Below are positions 9,276-16,858 of a DNA stretch of 64,000 bases, piece by piece. The position numbers were made by a program, and so were the translations under genes. Origin of the DNA: an uncultured Anaerolineae bacterium (lineage in GTDB: Bacteria > Chloroflexota > Anaerolineae > J036 > Brachytrichaceae); the NCBI GenBank assembly GCA_938028725.1, contig CALIMH010000004.1:186001-250000 (forward strand), written 5' to 3'. Under the pieces are notes generated by a model that was not told the DNA's origin, did not search any database, and saw nothing but the letters and a program-made list of their open reading frames with translations. The first letter of the stretch is position 1, and each line of letters starts with the position of its first letter.

Positions 9276-9603
9276 GGCAGGGTAGGGCGATGCATGAGGT
9301 CGTCAGTGTACATGAGCCCAGCATCGTGGACAAGCTGGTCGCTAGGTGCGGCATGGTTGTGTCGCGCGCCAATTGATGTGAGCTGTTGCGTTGTGTCACC
9401 GCGGCACAGAGCACTACTGGTGTGTTAAAATAAAGCACACACGGGGCCGTGGGTTATTGCCGCCTGCGGCTTCTTCTTTTGCCACAGGCAAGCATCTGAG
9501 CAGTGCGCGCAAATGGGCAGAGCCTGCGTTGTCCCGTGTGGGTTCGAGGTCAGTAGCGTGTATTGCGCTGCTAGGGGTCTTTGGATGAGGAGGAGTATGC
9601 GAC
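9276..9603 (+). promoter_or_regulatory. speD upstream region (328 bp, no gene)
   Basis: Contains a TAAAAT -10-like box at 9426-9431 and therefore a leader of about 170 nt, unusually long for this window. Within it a short GC hairpin at 9459-9470 is followed by TTCTTCTTTT (9471-9480), resembling a weak attenuator, and a TTGCC-ACA-GGCAA hairpin follows. A strong AGGAGGAG site lies at about 9588-9595, 8-9 nt before ATG 9604. A regulated leader is possible but unproven. Confidence 0.35.
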
Positions 9604-9990
9604 ATGAACGGGCTACATCTGATTGCGGACCTCTACGGTTGCCGCTGCGATCCGAGCTTGCTAGAGAGCAAGAATCGCCTTCAGCGCGTGTGTGTGCAAG
9701 CGTGCCGCGATGCCGGCCTGGGCACACTCGGTGCATTCTTCTATCAGTTCTATCACTCCAACGGCGCAGAGGCCGGCGTCACCGGCGCGGTGGTGCTGGC
9801 GGAGTCGCATCTTGCTATTCACACCTGGCCTGAGCGCGGTGATGTCACGCTAGATGTGTACGTGTGCAACTACACCCGTGACAACTCCGACCGCGCCAGG
9901 GCGCTCTTCGAGCGGCTTATCCAGGTGTTGCAACCTGAGCAAGCTGTCACCCAAGCTGTGGTGCGAGGCCAAGTGGTGGAGGCAGCATGA
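9604..9990 (+). CDS. speD: S-adenosylmethionine decarboxylase proenzyme (prokaryotic type)
   Basis: 128 aa proenzyme that cleaves itself between Glu67 and Ser68 (LAES-HLAIHTWPE) to create the pyruvoyl cofactor. It decarboxylates S-adenosylmethionine to give the aminopropyl donor for polyamine synthesis. Conserved FYQFY and the Cys in DVYVCNY (Cys88) fit the small Thermotoga/Bacillus-type enzyme. A strong Shine-Dalgarno sequence precedes it, unlike many genes here. Its TGA overlaps the ATG of speE (ATGA), so the two enzymes of the spermidine branch are translationally coupled. Confidence 0.96.
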   Translation: MNGLHLIADLYGCRCDPSLLESKNRLQRVCVQACRDAGLGTLGAFFYQFYHSNGAEAGVTGAVVLAESHLAIHTWPERGDVTLDVYVCNYTRDNSDRARALFERLIQVLQPEQAVTQAVVRGQVVEAA

Positions 9991-10856
9991 CAGAGAGGCA
10001 GCGTGTCTCTGAGGCGCTCGCACCCGACGCAGGTTACTACTTTGACAACGCAGTGTTGCTCGAGGCGGGGCAGAGCCAGTTTCAAACCTACGAGGTCTGG
10101 CAGCTGCCCCGCTTCGGGCGCTTCCTGCGCCTGGACGCGGCGGCCATGGTCAGCGAGGGCGATGAATTCATCTACCACGAGAGCTTGGTGCATGTGCCGG
10201 CGCTGGCCCATCCTGATCCGCGCCGCGCGCTTGTGCTTGGTGGTGGCGACGGTGGCGCGATAGAGGAGCTGCTCAAGTATCCCTCCATGCAACATGTGGT
10301 GCTGGTTGAGCTGGATGCAACCGTGGTTGAGCTGGCCCGCCGCTACTTTCCTGCGATGCACCGTGGCGCTTTCGATGACCCTCGCGTGGAGTTGCGCATT
10401 CAAGACGGCTTAGTGTACGTGCGAGAAGTGGCGCCGCAGCTCGGCCTACAGTTCGACTTGATCTTCCTCGACCTCACCGACCCATGGAGCGGCGCCAAGG
10501 AGCTTTTCGGTGCCCCATTCTTGCGCGATTGCAAGGCACTGCTCACCTCACAAGGGGCGCTGGCCACGCACGTCGGCTCGCCCTACCATCAGCCCAACGA
10601 AGTCCGCCATGTGATGGCAGACCTGCAGCATGTCTTTCGCAACGTGTATCTGCACGTCCACTACATCCCCACCTTTGGCGCAAGCTGGGGGCTGGCAGTG
10701 GCCTCCGACGCGCTGGACTGCGCTGCGCTGACGCCACAGGAGATCAACCACCGCATCACAGCGCGCGGCCTATGCGATTTGCAGCACATAGACGGCGAGG
10801 TGTATCGCGCAGCGGGCACGCTGCCGGCACACTTGCGCCGCTTGCTAGGGCTGTGA
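9987..10856 (+). CDS. speE: Spermidine synthase / polyamine aminopropyltransferase
   Basis: 289 aa. Transfers the aminopropyl group from decarboxylated AdoMet to a diamine or polyamine. Visible are the SAM-binding VLGGGDGG at about 83-90, the acidic VVLVELDATVVELARRYF strand-loop, and catalytic-loop LDLTDP. The region after the loop (WSGAKELF) differs from the usual PxGPAxxLY, so the acceptor may be other than putrescine, for example agmatine or a longer amine (inference). Immediately downstream of, and overlapping, speD. Confidence 0.93.
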   Translation: MTERQRVSEALAPDAGYYFDNAVLLEAGQSQFQTYEVWQLPRFGRFLRLDAAAMVSEGDEFIYHESLVHVPALAHPDPRRALVLGGGDGGAIEELLKYPSMQHVVLVELDATVVELARRYFPAMHRGAFDDPRVELRIQDGLVYVREVAPQLGLQFDLIFLDLTDPWSGAKELFGAPFLRDCKALLTSQGALATHVGSPYHQPNEVRHVMADLQHVFRNVYLHVHYIPTFGASWGLAVASDALDCAALTPQEINHRITARGLCDLQHIDGEVYRAAGTLPAHLRRLLGL

Positions 10857-10896
10857 AAGCGGTGAAATATCCGCGCTCACAGACGCATCCAGGCGA

Positions 10897-10902
10897 TACA
10901 AT
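10897..10902 (+). promoter_or_regulatory. -10 box TACAAT for the GNAT gene
   Basis: TACAAT with 8 nt to the GTG start at 10911 and no Shine-Dalgarno sequence. A leaderless GTG-initiated message is predicted. Confidence 0.55.
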
Positions 10903-10910
10903 CGCATTCA

Positions 10911-11876
10911 GTGTTTGCAGGTGCATCCACTTTCACCCACAACCCTCACATTCGTCAGTTAGACCCATGGCGAGATGGTCGAGCGCTGGCTGCCCTGCTC
11001 GAATCAGCATTCGCTGAGGAAGCGCTGGAGAGCGACAACCGTCGGCTAATCAACGCCCTGCGTTCCTACGCCTTGTGGGATGCCCTGTGGCTTGCAGCCG
11101 GCACCAGCTTCGTTTGGATAGAAGACGGCGCGCTAGTGGGCAACGCCTCCATCCAGCGTAACCCCTCGCGACGCGACACATGGATCGTGGGCAATGTCGC
11201 CACCCAAGCTGAGTATCGCAACCGAGGCATTGGGCGGGCGCTGGTAGAAGCGTGCATCAACTACGCCGCGGCGCGTCGCGCGCGTTACGTGGCGTTGCAG
11301 GTGGATGCTACCAATGCGCCGGCCCGCCATCTCTACGAGAAGCTCGGTTTTGTCCCACTAGTGGAGGTCACGCAGTACGTGCGCGCTTCGTTGCGTGGCG
11401 AGCCGCTCCCACTCATGCCCCCTGCCAGTCTTGTGCGCCATGCGTGCCACACCGATCGCCAGCCGCTGTGGGAGCTTTCCCGCCGCGTGTTGCCCACCGC
11501 CCTCTCCTTCGCCGAGGCTGTGGACGACAGTGTGTATCGGCTGGGCATACGCTGGTCCCTGGTCAACGCGCTCAACGGGAATGCAGAGGCTTGGATGGTG
11601 CTGCCAAGCCAAGATGGGGACGCGCTGTGCGCAGCCGCGCGGACGCGGGTGAACTACGATGGCGCCTACCACTACTTTGAGCTACTGCTCGCGCCGGAGT
11701 GCTCGGCGGAAGCAGGAAGGCCACTGGCGCTGCAAGCGTTACAACGCCTGGAGCGCTTCTTGCCCAAGCCGATCTTCGCTGCCCAACCGCATCCCAACCC
11801 ATCGGCGCATCAGATTTTGTGCAGTTGCGGATTTCGCCCCCGCCGCGTCCTCGTGCACATGCGCCTAGAACTGTGA
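10911..11876 (+). CDS. GNAT-family N-acetyltransferase with extra C-terminal domain
   Basis: 321 aa from a GTG start placed 8 nt after TACAAT. Residues of about 15-155 form a GNAT fold: acetyl-CoA pyrophosphate loop RNRGIGRAL, then YVALQVDATNAPARHLYEKLGFVPL, the usual motif A/B order. The remaining 160 residues look like a second, degenerate GNAT-like half without a clear CoA loop. Substrate unknown. The gene ends 3 bp before mutM, so the two are probably co-transcribed; whether the acetyltransferase has any role in repair is not shown. Confidence 0.82.
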   Translation: MFAGASTFTHNPHIRQLDPWRDGRALAALLESAFAEEALESDNRRLINALRSYALWDALWLAAGTSFVWIEDGALVGNASIQRNPSRRDTWIVGNVATQAEYRNRGIGRALVEACINYAAARRARYVALQVDATNAPARHLYEKLGFVPLVEVTQYVRASLRGEPLPLMPPASLVRHACHTDRQPLWELSRRVLPTALSFAEAVDDSVYRLGIRWSLVNALNGNAEAWMVLPSQDGDALCAAARTRVNYDGAYHYFELLLAPECSAEAGRPLALQALQRLERFLPKPIFAAQPHPNPSAHQILCSCGFRPRRVLVHMRLEL

Positions 11877-11879
11877 CAG

Positions 11880-12674
11880 ATGCCGGAGCTGCCGGAGGTA
11901 GAGACCATCCTGCGCACCCTGCAGGCGAGTGGCCTGGTCGGTCGCATGATTACGCGCGTGCGCGTGTGCTGGCCGCGAGAAGTGGCGCACCCTTCCGCTG
12001 ATGAGTTTGTCCGGCGCCTACAGGGAAATCGGTTCGTGGGCATCGCGCGACACGGCAAGTACGCGCTCCTCCACTTGTCCGATGGCACGTTGGTGGTGCA
12101 TCTGCGCATGAGTGGACGACTGGAGCTGGTGCCGCTGGAGCACTGCTGCGGGCCACACGTGCGCCTCGTGTGGGAGCTGGACGATGGCCGTGCCCTGCGC
12201 TTTGAGGATGCGCGCAAGTTCGGGCGCGCTTGGTGGCTGAAGGACCCCCGCACTCTGCTCGACAAACTAGGCCCCGATGCGCTCGTCGTGGAGGCTGAAA
12301 CGTTTGCCCATCGCCTGGCTGCTCGGCGTGGTGCGCTGAAGGCGCTCCTCCTGGATCAGTCATTTGTGGCGGGGGTGGGCAACATCTATGCGGACGAGGC
12401 GCTCTTTCGTGCTGGTTTGCATCCTCGCCGACTTGCCCAAACGCTCCAGCAACATCAGCGACAAGCGCTGTATCGTGCCTTGCGCGAGACATTGCTCGAC
12501 GGCATCGCTGCAAATGGCGCAAGCTTTGATTGGGTGTATCCTGGCGGCCATTTCCAGAATCATTTTCAGGTTTACGGTCGCGCGGGTTTGGCTTGCGTGC
12601 GCTGTGCAACGCCTATCGTTCGCATCCGCGTGGCACAGCGTAGCACCTACTTCTGCCCTCAGTGCCAGCAGTGA
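11880..12674 (+). CDS. mutM: Formamidopyrimidine-DNA glycosylase (Fpg/MutM)
   Basis: 264 aa bifunctional glycosylase/AP lyase that removes 8-oxoguanine and other oxidised purines from DNA. N-terminal catalytic PELPEVE (Pro2 nucleophile after Met removal), the conserved lysine in HGKYALLHL, helix-two-turn-helix SFVAGVGNIYADEALF, and a C-terminal zinc finger CVRC..CPQC. Length and motif order are standard. It follows the GNAT gene by 3 bp. Confidence 0.96.
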   Translation: MPELPEVETILRTLQASGLVGRMITRVRVCWPREVAHPSADEFVRRLQGNRFVGIARHGKYALLHLSDGTLVVHLRMSGRLELVPLEHCCGPHVRLVWELDDGRALRFEDARKFGRAWWLKDPRTLLDKLGPDALVVEAETFAHRLAARRGALKALLLDQSFVAGVGNIYADEALFRAGLHPRRLAQTLQQHQRQALYRALRETLLDGIAANGASFDWVYPGGHFQNHFQVYGRAGLACVRCATPIVRIRVAQRSTYFCPQCQQ

Positions 12675-12919
12675 GCGCTGCGCCTGGCTTGTCAGTTGTT
12701 TGTAAAGTCCTCCTTATCTAGTGCTCAATTTCACTATCAGAAGCTATCTGGTCGACAGAGGCAACTCGAAGATGAATGTTTTTGATAGTAGGGAAGCCTT
12801 ACGATAGAAGTCGCAAGCCTTGCATCGGGCAGCGTGGAAATCCCAGCTATCCCAAGTCGGTTGGGATAAATCTGCGATAAATCTGCGATAAGTGCCTAGC
12901 CGTAGGTGAGCGAGTAGCG
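12675..12919 (+). promoter_or_regulatory. Upstream region of the HMG-CoA synthase gene with hairpin and 11-bp repeats
   Basis: No gene in this 245-bp gap. It holds an 8-bp inverted repeat TATCCCAA / TTGGGATA (12848-12855 / 12861-12868) merging into two perfect direct copies of GATAAATCTGC (12865-12875, 12876-12886) and a partial third. The spacing of 11 bp is one helical turn. An AGGTGAG site near 12903-12909 may serve as ribosome binding site for ATG 12920. Reads like an operator array for the mevalonate genes (inference). Confidence 0.45.
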
Positions 12920-13984
12920 ATGGAAGTGATGAAGCCTGTGCGACCGGTGGGCATTGTGGGCTACGGGGCTTACGTGCCGCGGTATCGCTTGATCGTTGAA
13001 GAAGTGTCTCAGGTGTGGACGGGAGGCAATGTGGTACCGCCCGTGCGTGAGAAAGCAGTGCCAGGATTGGACGAGGACGTAGCGACAATGAGCATCGAGG
13101 CAGCGCGCAACGCCGTGGCGCGCGCGCAACGCGTGTGCCCTGGTTTCTCCCCCCAGCAGCTACGGGCCGTTTGGGTGGGTAGCGAGTCGCATCCCTACGC
13201 TGTGAAGCCAACCGGCACCATCGTGGCTGAGGCGCTGGGCACTTCGCCCTACATTCAGGCCGGCGATTGGCAGTTCGCCTGCAAGGCCGGCACCGAGGCG
13301 CTTCAAGCTGCCATCGGCTTTGTCGGCAGCGGTATGGCTGACTATGCCCTCGCCATCGGTATGGACGCTGCCCAGGGGCGGCCCGGTGACGCGCTGGAAT
13401 ACACCGCCGGCGCGGGCGGCGCCGCCTTCATCCTCGGCCCGCTGGATTTCGCGCTGGTGGAGATCGAGGGGTCAATCTCCTACGTGACGGACACGCCGGA
13501 CTTCTGGCGGCGGCAATACGAGAAGTTCCCTGAGCACGCTGGCCGCTTCACCGGCGAGCCGGCCTACTTCCACCACATCAGCTCGGCAGCTACTGCGCTA
13601 ATGGAAGCCATGAAGCTGACGCCAGCGGACTTCACCTATGCGGTATTCCACCAGCCGAACGTCAAGTTCCCGCTCAAAGTGGGCGAGGAGCTAGGCTTTC
13701 GGCGCGAGCAACTGAAGCCCGCTTTGCTCGTGAACGAAATCGGCAACACCTACGCCGGCTCCGCGCTCATCGGGCTGACGGCGGTGCTCGATGTTGCCCA
13801 GCCCGGCGAGCGCATCCTGCTCACCTCGTTTGGCAGCGGAGCGGGCAGCGATGCCTTTTGCCTGCAGGTGCGCGCGCCAGCGCCACACGACGGCGTGTGG
13901 ACTACGCGCCAATACGTGCAGCGACGCCGGCCAATTAACTACGCGCAGTACTCGCGGCTAAAGGGAAACTACAAGCTCAACTGA
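12920..13984 (+). CDS. Hydroxymethylglutaryl-CoA synthase, archaeal type
   Basis: 354 aa. Condenses acetyl-CoA with acetoacetyl-CoA to HMG-CoA, the committed entry into the mevalonate route to isoprenoids. Thiolase-fold signatures: catalytic Cys121 in [11 protein letters not shown], His244 in FHQPN, and a GSGAGSDAF end motif. The N-terminus [14 protein letters not shown] and the length match archaeal HMG-CoA synthases rather than the longer eukaryotic/Gram-positive form. It is first of three genes (HMGS, thiolase, DUF35), the arrangement known from archaea in which the three proteins form one complex channelling acetoacetyl-CoA. Regulated possibly through the 11-bp repeats upstream. Confidence 0.93.
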   Translation: MEVMKPVRPVGIVGYGAYVPRYRLIVEEVSQVWTGGNVVPPVREKAVPGLDEDVATMSIEAARNAVARAQRVCPGFSPQQLRAVWVGSESHPYAVKPTGTIVAEALGTSPYIQAGDWQFACKAGTEALQAAIGFVGSGMADYALAIGMDAAQGRPGDALEYTAGAGGAAFILGPLDFALVEIEGSISYVTDTPDFWRRQYEKFPEHAGRFTGEPAYFHHISSAATALMEAMKLTPADFTYAVFHQPNVKFPLKVGEELGFRREQLKPALLVNEIGNTYAGSALIGLTAVLDVAQPGERILLTSFGSGAGSDAFCLQVRAPAPHDGVWTTRQYVQRRRPINYAQYSRLKGNYKLN

Positions 13985-13989
13985 GAGAC

Positions 13990-15147
13990 ATGCGAGACGT
14001 TTCCATCATCGGCATTGGCCAGACTAAGGTCGGCGAGCATTGGGATAAGAGCTTGCGCGAGCTAGCCTTTCAGGCGCTAGAAGCCGCCATGCATGACGCC
14101 CAAGTGGAGCGCGTGGACGCGCTGTACGTCGGCAACATGCTCTCGGGCGAACTCACCGGCCAGGAGCACCTCGGCGCCCTGGTGGCTGATTTTGCTGGCT
14201 TGCGCGGCATCGAGGCCATGAAAATCGAGGCCGCTTGTGGGAGCGGTGCCGCTGCGTTGCGCGTCGGCTACATCGCAGTGGCAGGCGGGCTGTGTGACAT
14301 CGTCGCCTGCATCGGCGTGGAGAAAATGACTGACAAGCAAGGCGACATCGCCACCAGCAGCTTAGCTACTGCCGCGGACGCTGACTATGAGGCCCTGCAC
14401 GGATTGAGCTTTGTCGGCATCAACGCGCTGTTAATGCGCCGCTACATGCACGAGCACGGCTACCGCAAGGAAGACTTCGCCAACTTCGCCATCAACGCGC
14501 ACGCCAACGCGACGCGCAACCCCTACGCGATGTTCCCTCACCCGATCACCGCCCAACAGTTTGCTGAGGCCAAGCCAGTGGCGGACCCGATCAACCTGCT
14601 GGACTCGTCGCCGATCGCAGACGGCGCCGCGTGCGTCATTCTTGCGCCGACGTCCATCGCGCGCGAGTTCACCGACAAGCCGGTGCGCGTCCGGGCCATC
14701 ACTGTCGCCACCGACACAGTGGCCGTGCACGACCGCCGTGATCCGCTCTACCTGGAGGGTGCCGCGATCAGCGCCCAGAAGGCGTATGCCATGGCTGGCG
14801 TTGGCCCAGCCGACATTGACTTGTTCGAGCTACATGACGCCTTCACCATCATGAGCGCGCTCTCACTGGAGGCAGCCGGATTCGCCCAGCGGGGCAAGGG
14901 GGTGGCGCTAGCGCTGGACAATGCCATCTCGCTGGATGGCCACATCCCCATTACTACCATGGGCGGCTTGAAGGCGCGCGGGCATCCAGTCGGAGCAACC
15001 GGCATGTATCAAATCGTTGAGGTGGCGATGCAGTTGCGCGGCGAGGCTGGCCCAAATCAAGTGCGCAACGCCCGCTTGGGCATGGCACAAAACATCGGCG
15101 GCAGCGGCGCTACCGTGATCACCACTATCCTCGAGGCAGACCAGTGA
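13990..15147 (+). CDS. Acetoacetyl-CoA thiolase, archaeal/SCP2 type
   Basis: 385 aa. Makes acetoacetyl-CoA from two acetyl-CoA. Nucleophile Cys83 in EAACGSGAAAL, base His in ELHDAFT, and GHPVGATG near the end. The usual second catalytic Cys (CxG of classical thiolases) is replaced in QNIGGSGAT, the pattern of archaeal and SCP-x thiolases. It starts 5 bp after the HMG-CoA synthase stop, so the unfavourable thiolase reaction can be pulled forward by the synthase in a complex. Confidence 0.92.
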   Translation: MRDVSIIGIGQTKVGEHWDKSLRELAFQALEAAMHDAQVERVDALYVGNMLSGELTGQEHLGALVADFAGLRGIEAMKIEAACGSGAAALRVGYIAVAGGLCDIVACIGVEKMTDKQGDIATSSLATAADADYEALHGLSFVGINALLMRRYMHEHGYRKEDFANFAINAHANATRNPYAMFPHPITAQQFAEAKPVADPINLLDSSPIADGAACVILAPTSIAREFTDKPVRVRAITVATDTVAVHDRRDPLYLEGAAISAQKAYAMAGVGPADIDLFELHDAFTIMSALSLEAAGFAQRGKGVALALDNAISLDGHIPITTMGGLKARGHPVGATGMYQIVEVAMQLRGEAGPNQVRNARLGMAQNIGGSGATVITTILEADQ

Positions 15148-15202
15148 TCAGTGCGCAGGCGGTTGCGCCTGCGGTAGCAAACAAATTCGAGCGAGATAGC
15201 TT

Positions 15203-15622
15203 ATGGAAGTAGCACGATTCTGGCGAACAACTGAGCAGCGTTACCGGCTGGTGGGCGAGGTTTGCCCACGCTGTCACACAAAGATCTTTCCACCGCGCGA
15301 CGTATGCCCGGCCTGTGAAGCCGAAGCTAAGACCCTTTATCAGTTCAGCGGCAAGGGCGAGGTGTACTCTTTCACCACCATCCACAGCGCGCCGCGCGGC
15401 TTCGAGAAATACGCGCCATACATGGTGGCGCTAGTGCGCTTGGAGGAAGGGCCGTTGGTCACCGCTCAGCTCACCGACGTGGATGAATCCGAGGTGTACA
15501 TCGGGATGCCGGTCGAGATGGTGACGCGCGTGCTGCGCGAAGATGACAAGCGCGGCATGATCGTGTACGGCTATAAGTTCCGTCCCGTCCGCCAGGCTGA
15601 GGCCGAGCGCCAACTAGCGTAG
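15203..15622 (+). CDS. DUF35 / OB-fold acyl-CoA-binding zinc-ribbon protein
   Basis: 139 aa with rubredoxin-like zinc ribbon Cys21-x2-Cys24-x10-Cys35-x2-Cys38 followed by an OB fold (GKGEVYSFTTIH, YMVALVRLEEGP). In archaea the homologue bridges thiolase and HMG-CoA synthase and contributes to a shared CoA-binding site. The gene follows the thiolase by 55 bp on the same strand, so that role is the best inference. No catalytic residues of its own are expected. Confidence 0.9.
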   Translation: MEVARFWRTTEQRYRLVGEVCPRCHTKIFPPRDVCPACEAEAKTLYQFSGKGEVYSFTTIHSAPRGFEKYAPYMVALVRLEEGPLVTAQLTDVDESEVYIGMPVEMVTRVLREDDKRGMIVYGYKFRPVRQAEAERQLA

Positions 15623-15658
15623 AGCGGCAAGGCTGTGGCTGAGGTTGTGACAGCGCAA

Positions 15659-16015
15659 TCACGGCGCTGGGTTGAATATCGCGCTGATGAACAACGGCAG
15701 CCCTGTCTGGCTGTCCTCAACGGTCAGCAGGAAGGGACGGTCCACGCGCATCACGAAAGGTTCTCCCGCTGAGGGCAGTAAAGCAGTCTCAACCATCTCC
15801 ACCGCGGTGACTGCTGCAGCCTCTGCCCCCAACTCGTTGACTTCCAGGAGTGTGCGCTGCTGAACCTCAGAGATACGGATTGGCGGCATCTGGTGTGTCG
15901 CAGGGGCAGCTGTTGGCGAGCTTGGTTGCGGCGCGGGGGCAGGAGAGGCGCAGCTTGCCAACAGCAGCGCCAGCATCAGCAATGTTGCGGGAGGTGGCTT
16001 CAGCGCAATAAGCAT
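15659..16015 (-). CDS. Miniature serpin-like lipoprotein (reactive-centre loop and C-terminal strands only)
   Basis: 118 aa. A lipoprotein signal ends in lipobox L19-A-S-C22, followed by a Pro/Ala/Ser linker (23-46). The rest matches only the C-terminal quarter of a serpin: strand RISEVQQRTLLEVNE, the hinge ELGAEAAAVT (60-69, serpin P17-P8 pattern EEGTEAAAAT), a loop to about residue 88, then the DRPFLLTVEDSQTG and PLFISAIFNP strands (92-116). A whole serpin needs about 350-400 residues, and no other serpin segment is in the surrounding DNA. TACACT lies 7 nt before the ATG, and the frame and signal peptide are intact, so it may be a functional gene rather than debris. Inhibition by the normal loop-insertion mechanism is impossible without sheet A. 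A deletion derivative is the alternative. Confidence 0.7.
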   Translation of the reverse strand: MLIALKPPPATLLMLALLLASCASPAPAPQPSSPTAAPATHQMPPIRISEVQQRTLLEVNELGAEAAAVTAVEMVETALLPSAGEPFVMRVDRPFLLTVEDSQTGLPLFISAIFNPAP

Positions 16016-16022
16016 AGCTTGC

Positions 16023-16028
16023 AGTGTA
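16023..16028 (-). promoter_or_regulatory. -10 box TACACT for the mini-serpin gene
   Basis: TACACT on the minus strand, 7 nt before ATG 16015, no Shine-Dalgarno sequence; leaderless start predicted. Confidence 0.5.
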
Positions 16029-16048
16029 GCGCTGATGCTGCCGTGGCA

Positions 16049-16858
16049 CTACGTGGCTGCGTCCATAAGGCGTTGGCGGGCGAGCCGGACTGCGTCGGGG
16101 TTTATGTCAATGCCAACCCATCGCCGGCCCAGCTGCTGGGCGGCCACCAGCGTGGTGCCAGAGCCGCAGAACGGGTCAAGCACCCAATCGCCGGGTCGGC
16201 TGGCCAGCGTGAGGATGCGCTCCAACAGCGCCACTGGCTTCTGCGTGGGGTAGCCGACGCGCTCGCGTGCGGTAGGGCTGATGGCGGGGATGTCCCACAC
16301 GTCGCTGAGCAGCTTACCTTCCTTCAAGTAATAGCGGCGGCCGTAGCTCAGCATGTAGCGTCGGCCGTCTGCATCGTGATGGCGATACTTATTCAGCATA
16401 GCTGGGGTGGGTGGCTCGCGCAGCGGTTGGAAGCAGTAGTTGCGCGAGCGGGCGTACCAGAAGATCGTGTCGTGTTTGCGAGGAAGGTGGCGGCTGCTGC
16501 GCGCTGCGCCAAGGCCATAGCGCCAGATGATCTCGTTGACGAATTGCCCCTCGCCGCGCTCCACTTCAAACACCTCATCCAGCAACAGGCGCACGTGGTG
16601 GCTGAGCCGCCAATCGCAGTGGAAGAACAGCGAACCTTCCGTCGAGAGCAGGCGGTGCATTGCTTGCAGGCGTGGGCGCATCCAGTGGATGTAGTCGGTC
16701 GGCGAGCCGAGCGCGTCGTCGAAGTGGCCGTTGGTGGCCACACGGCGCGAAGCGGTGTTGAAGGGTGGGTCGAGGTAAATTAGCGCGAAGCTCGCGGCCG
16801 GCAAGGAGGAGAGCACTGCCAGGCAATCGGCGCAGAACAACTGCGAGGCTGGCATCAT
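16049..16858 (-). CDS. N4/N6 DNA methyltransferase (beta class), no partner nuclease
   Basis: 269 aa. Catalytic motif IV LIYLDPPFNT (Asp30-Phe33) comes first and SAM-binding motif I DPFCGSGTTLVAA (from about 228) last, the beta-class order of N6-adenine/N4-cytosine methylases. GYPTQKPVALLERIL precedes motif I as in PF01555 members. Its ATG overlaps the stop of the upstream TauE-family gene (ATGA), fixing the start; reading further upstream only enters the permease in another frame. No restriction endonuclease or specificity gene is nearby, so it is an orphan or epigenetic methylase. The recognition site cannot be predicted. Confidence 0.9.
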   Translation of the reverse strand: MMPASQLFCADCLAVLSSLPAASFALIYLDPPFNTASRRVATNGHFDDALGSPTDYIHWMRPRLQAMHRLLSTEGSLFFHCDWRLSHHVRLLLDEVFEVERGEGQFVNEIIWRYGLGAARSSRHLPRKHDTIFWYARSRNYCFQPLREPPTPAMLNKYRHHDADGRRYMLSYGRRYYLKEGKLLSDVWDIPAISPTARERVGYPTQKPVALLERILTLASRPGDWVLDPFCGSGTTLVAAQQLGRRWVGIDINPDAVRLARQRLMDAAT

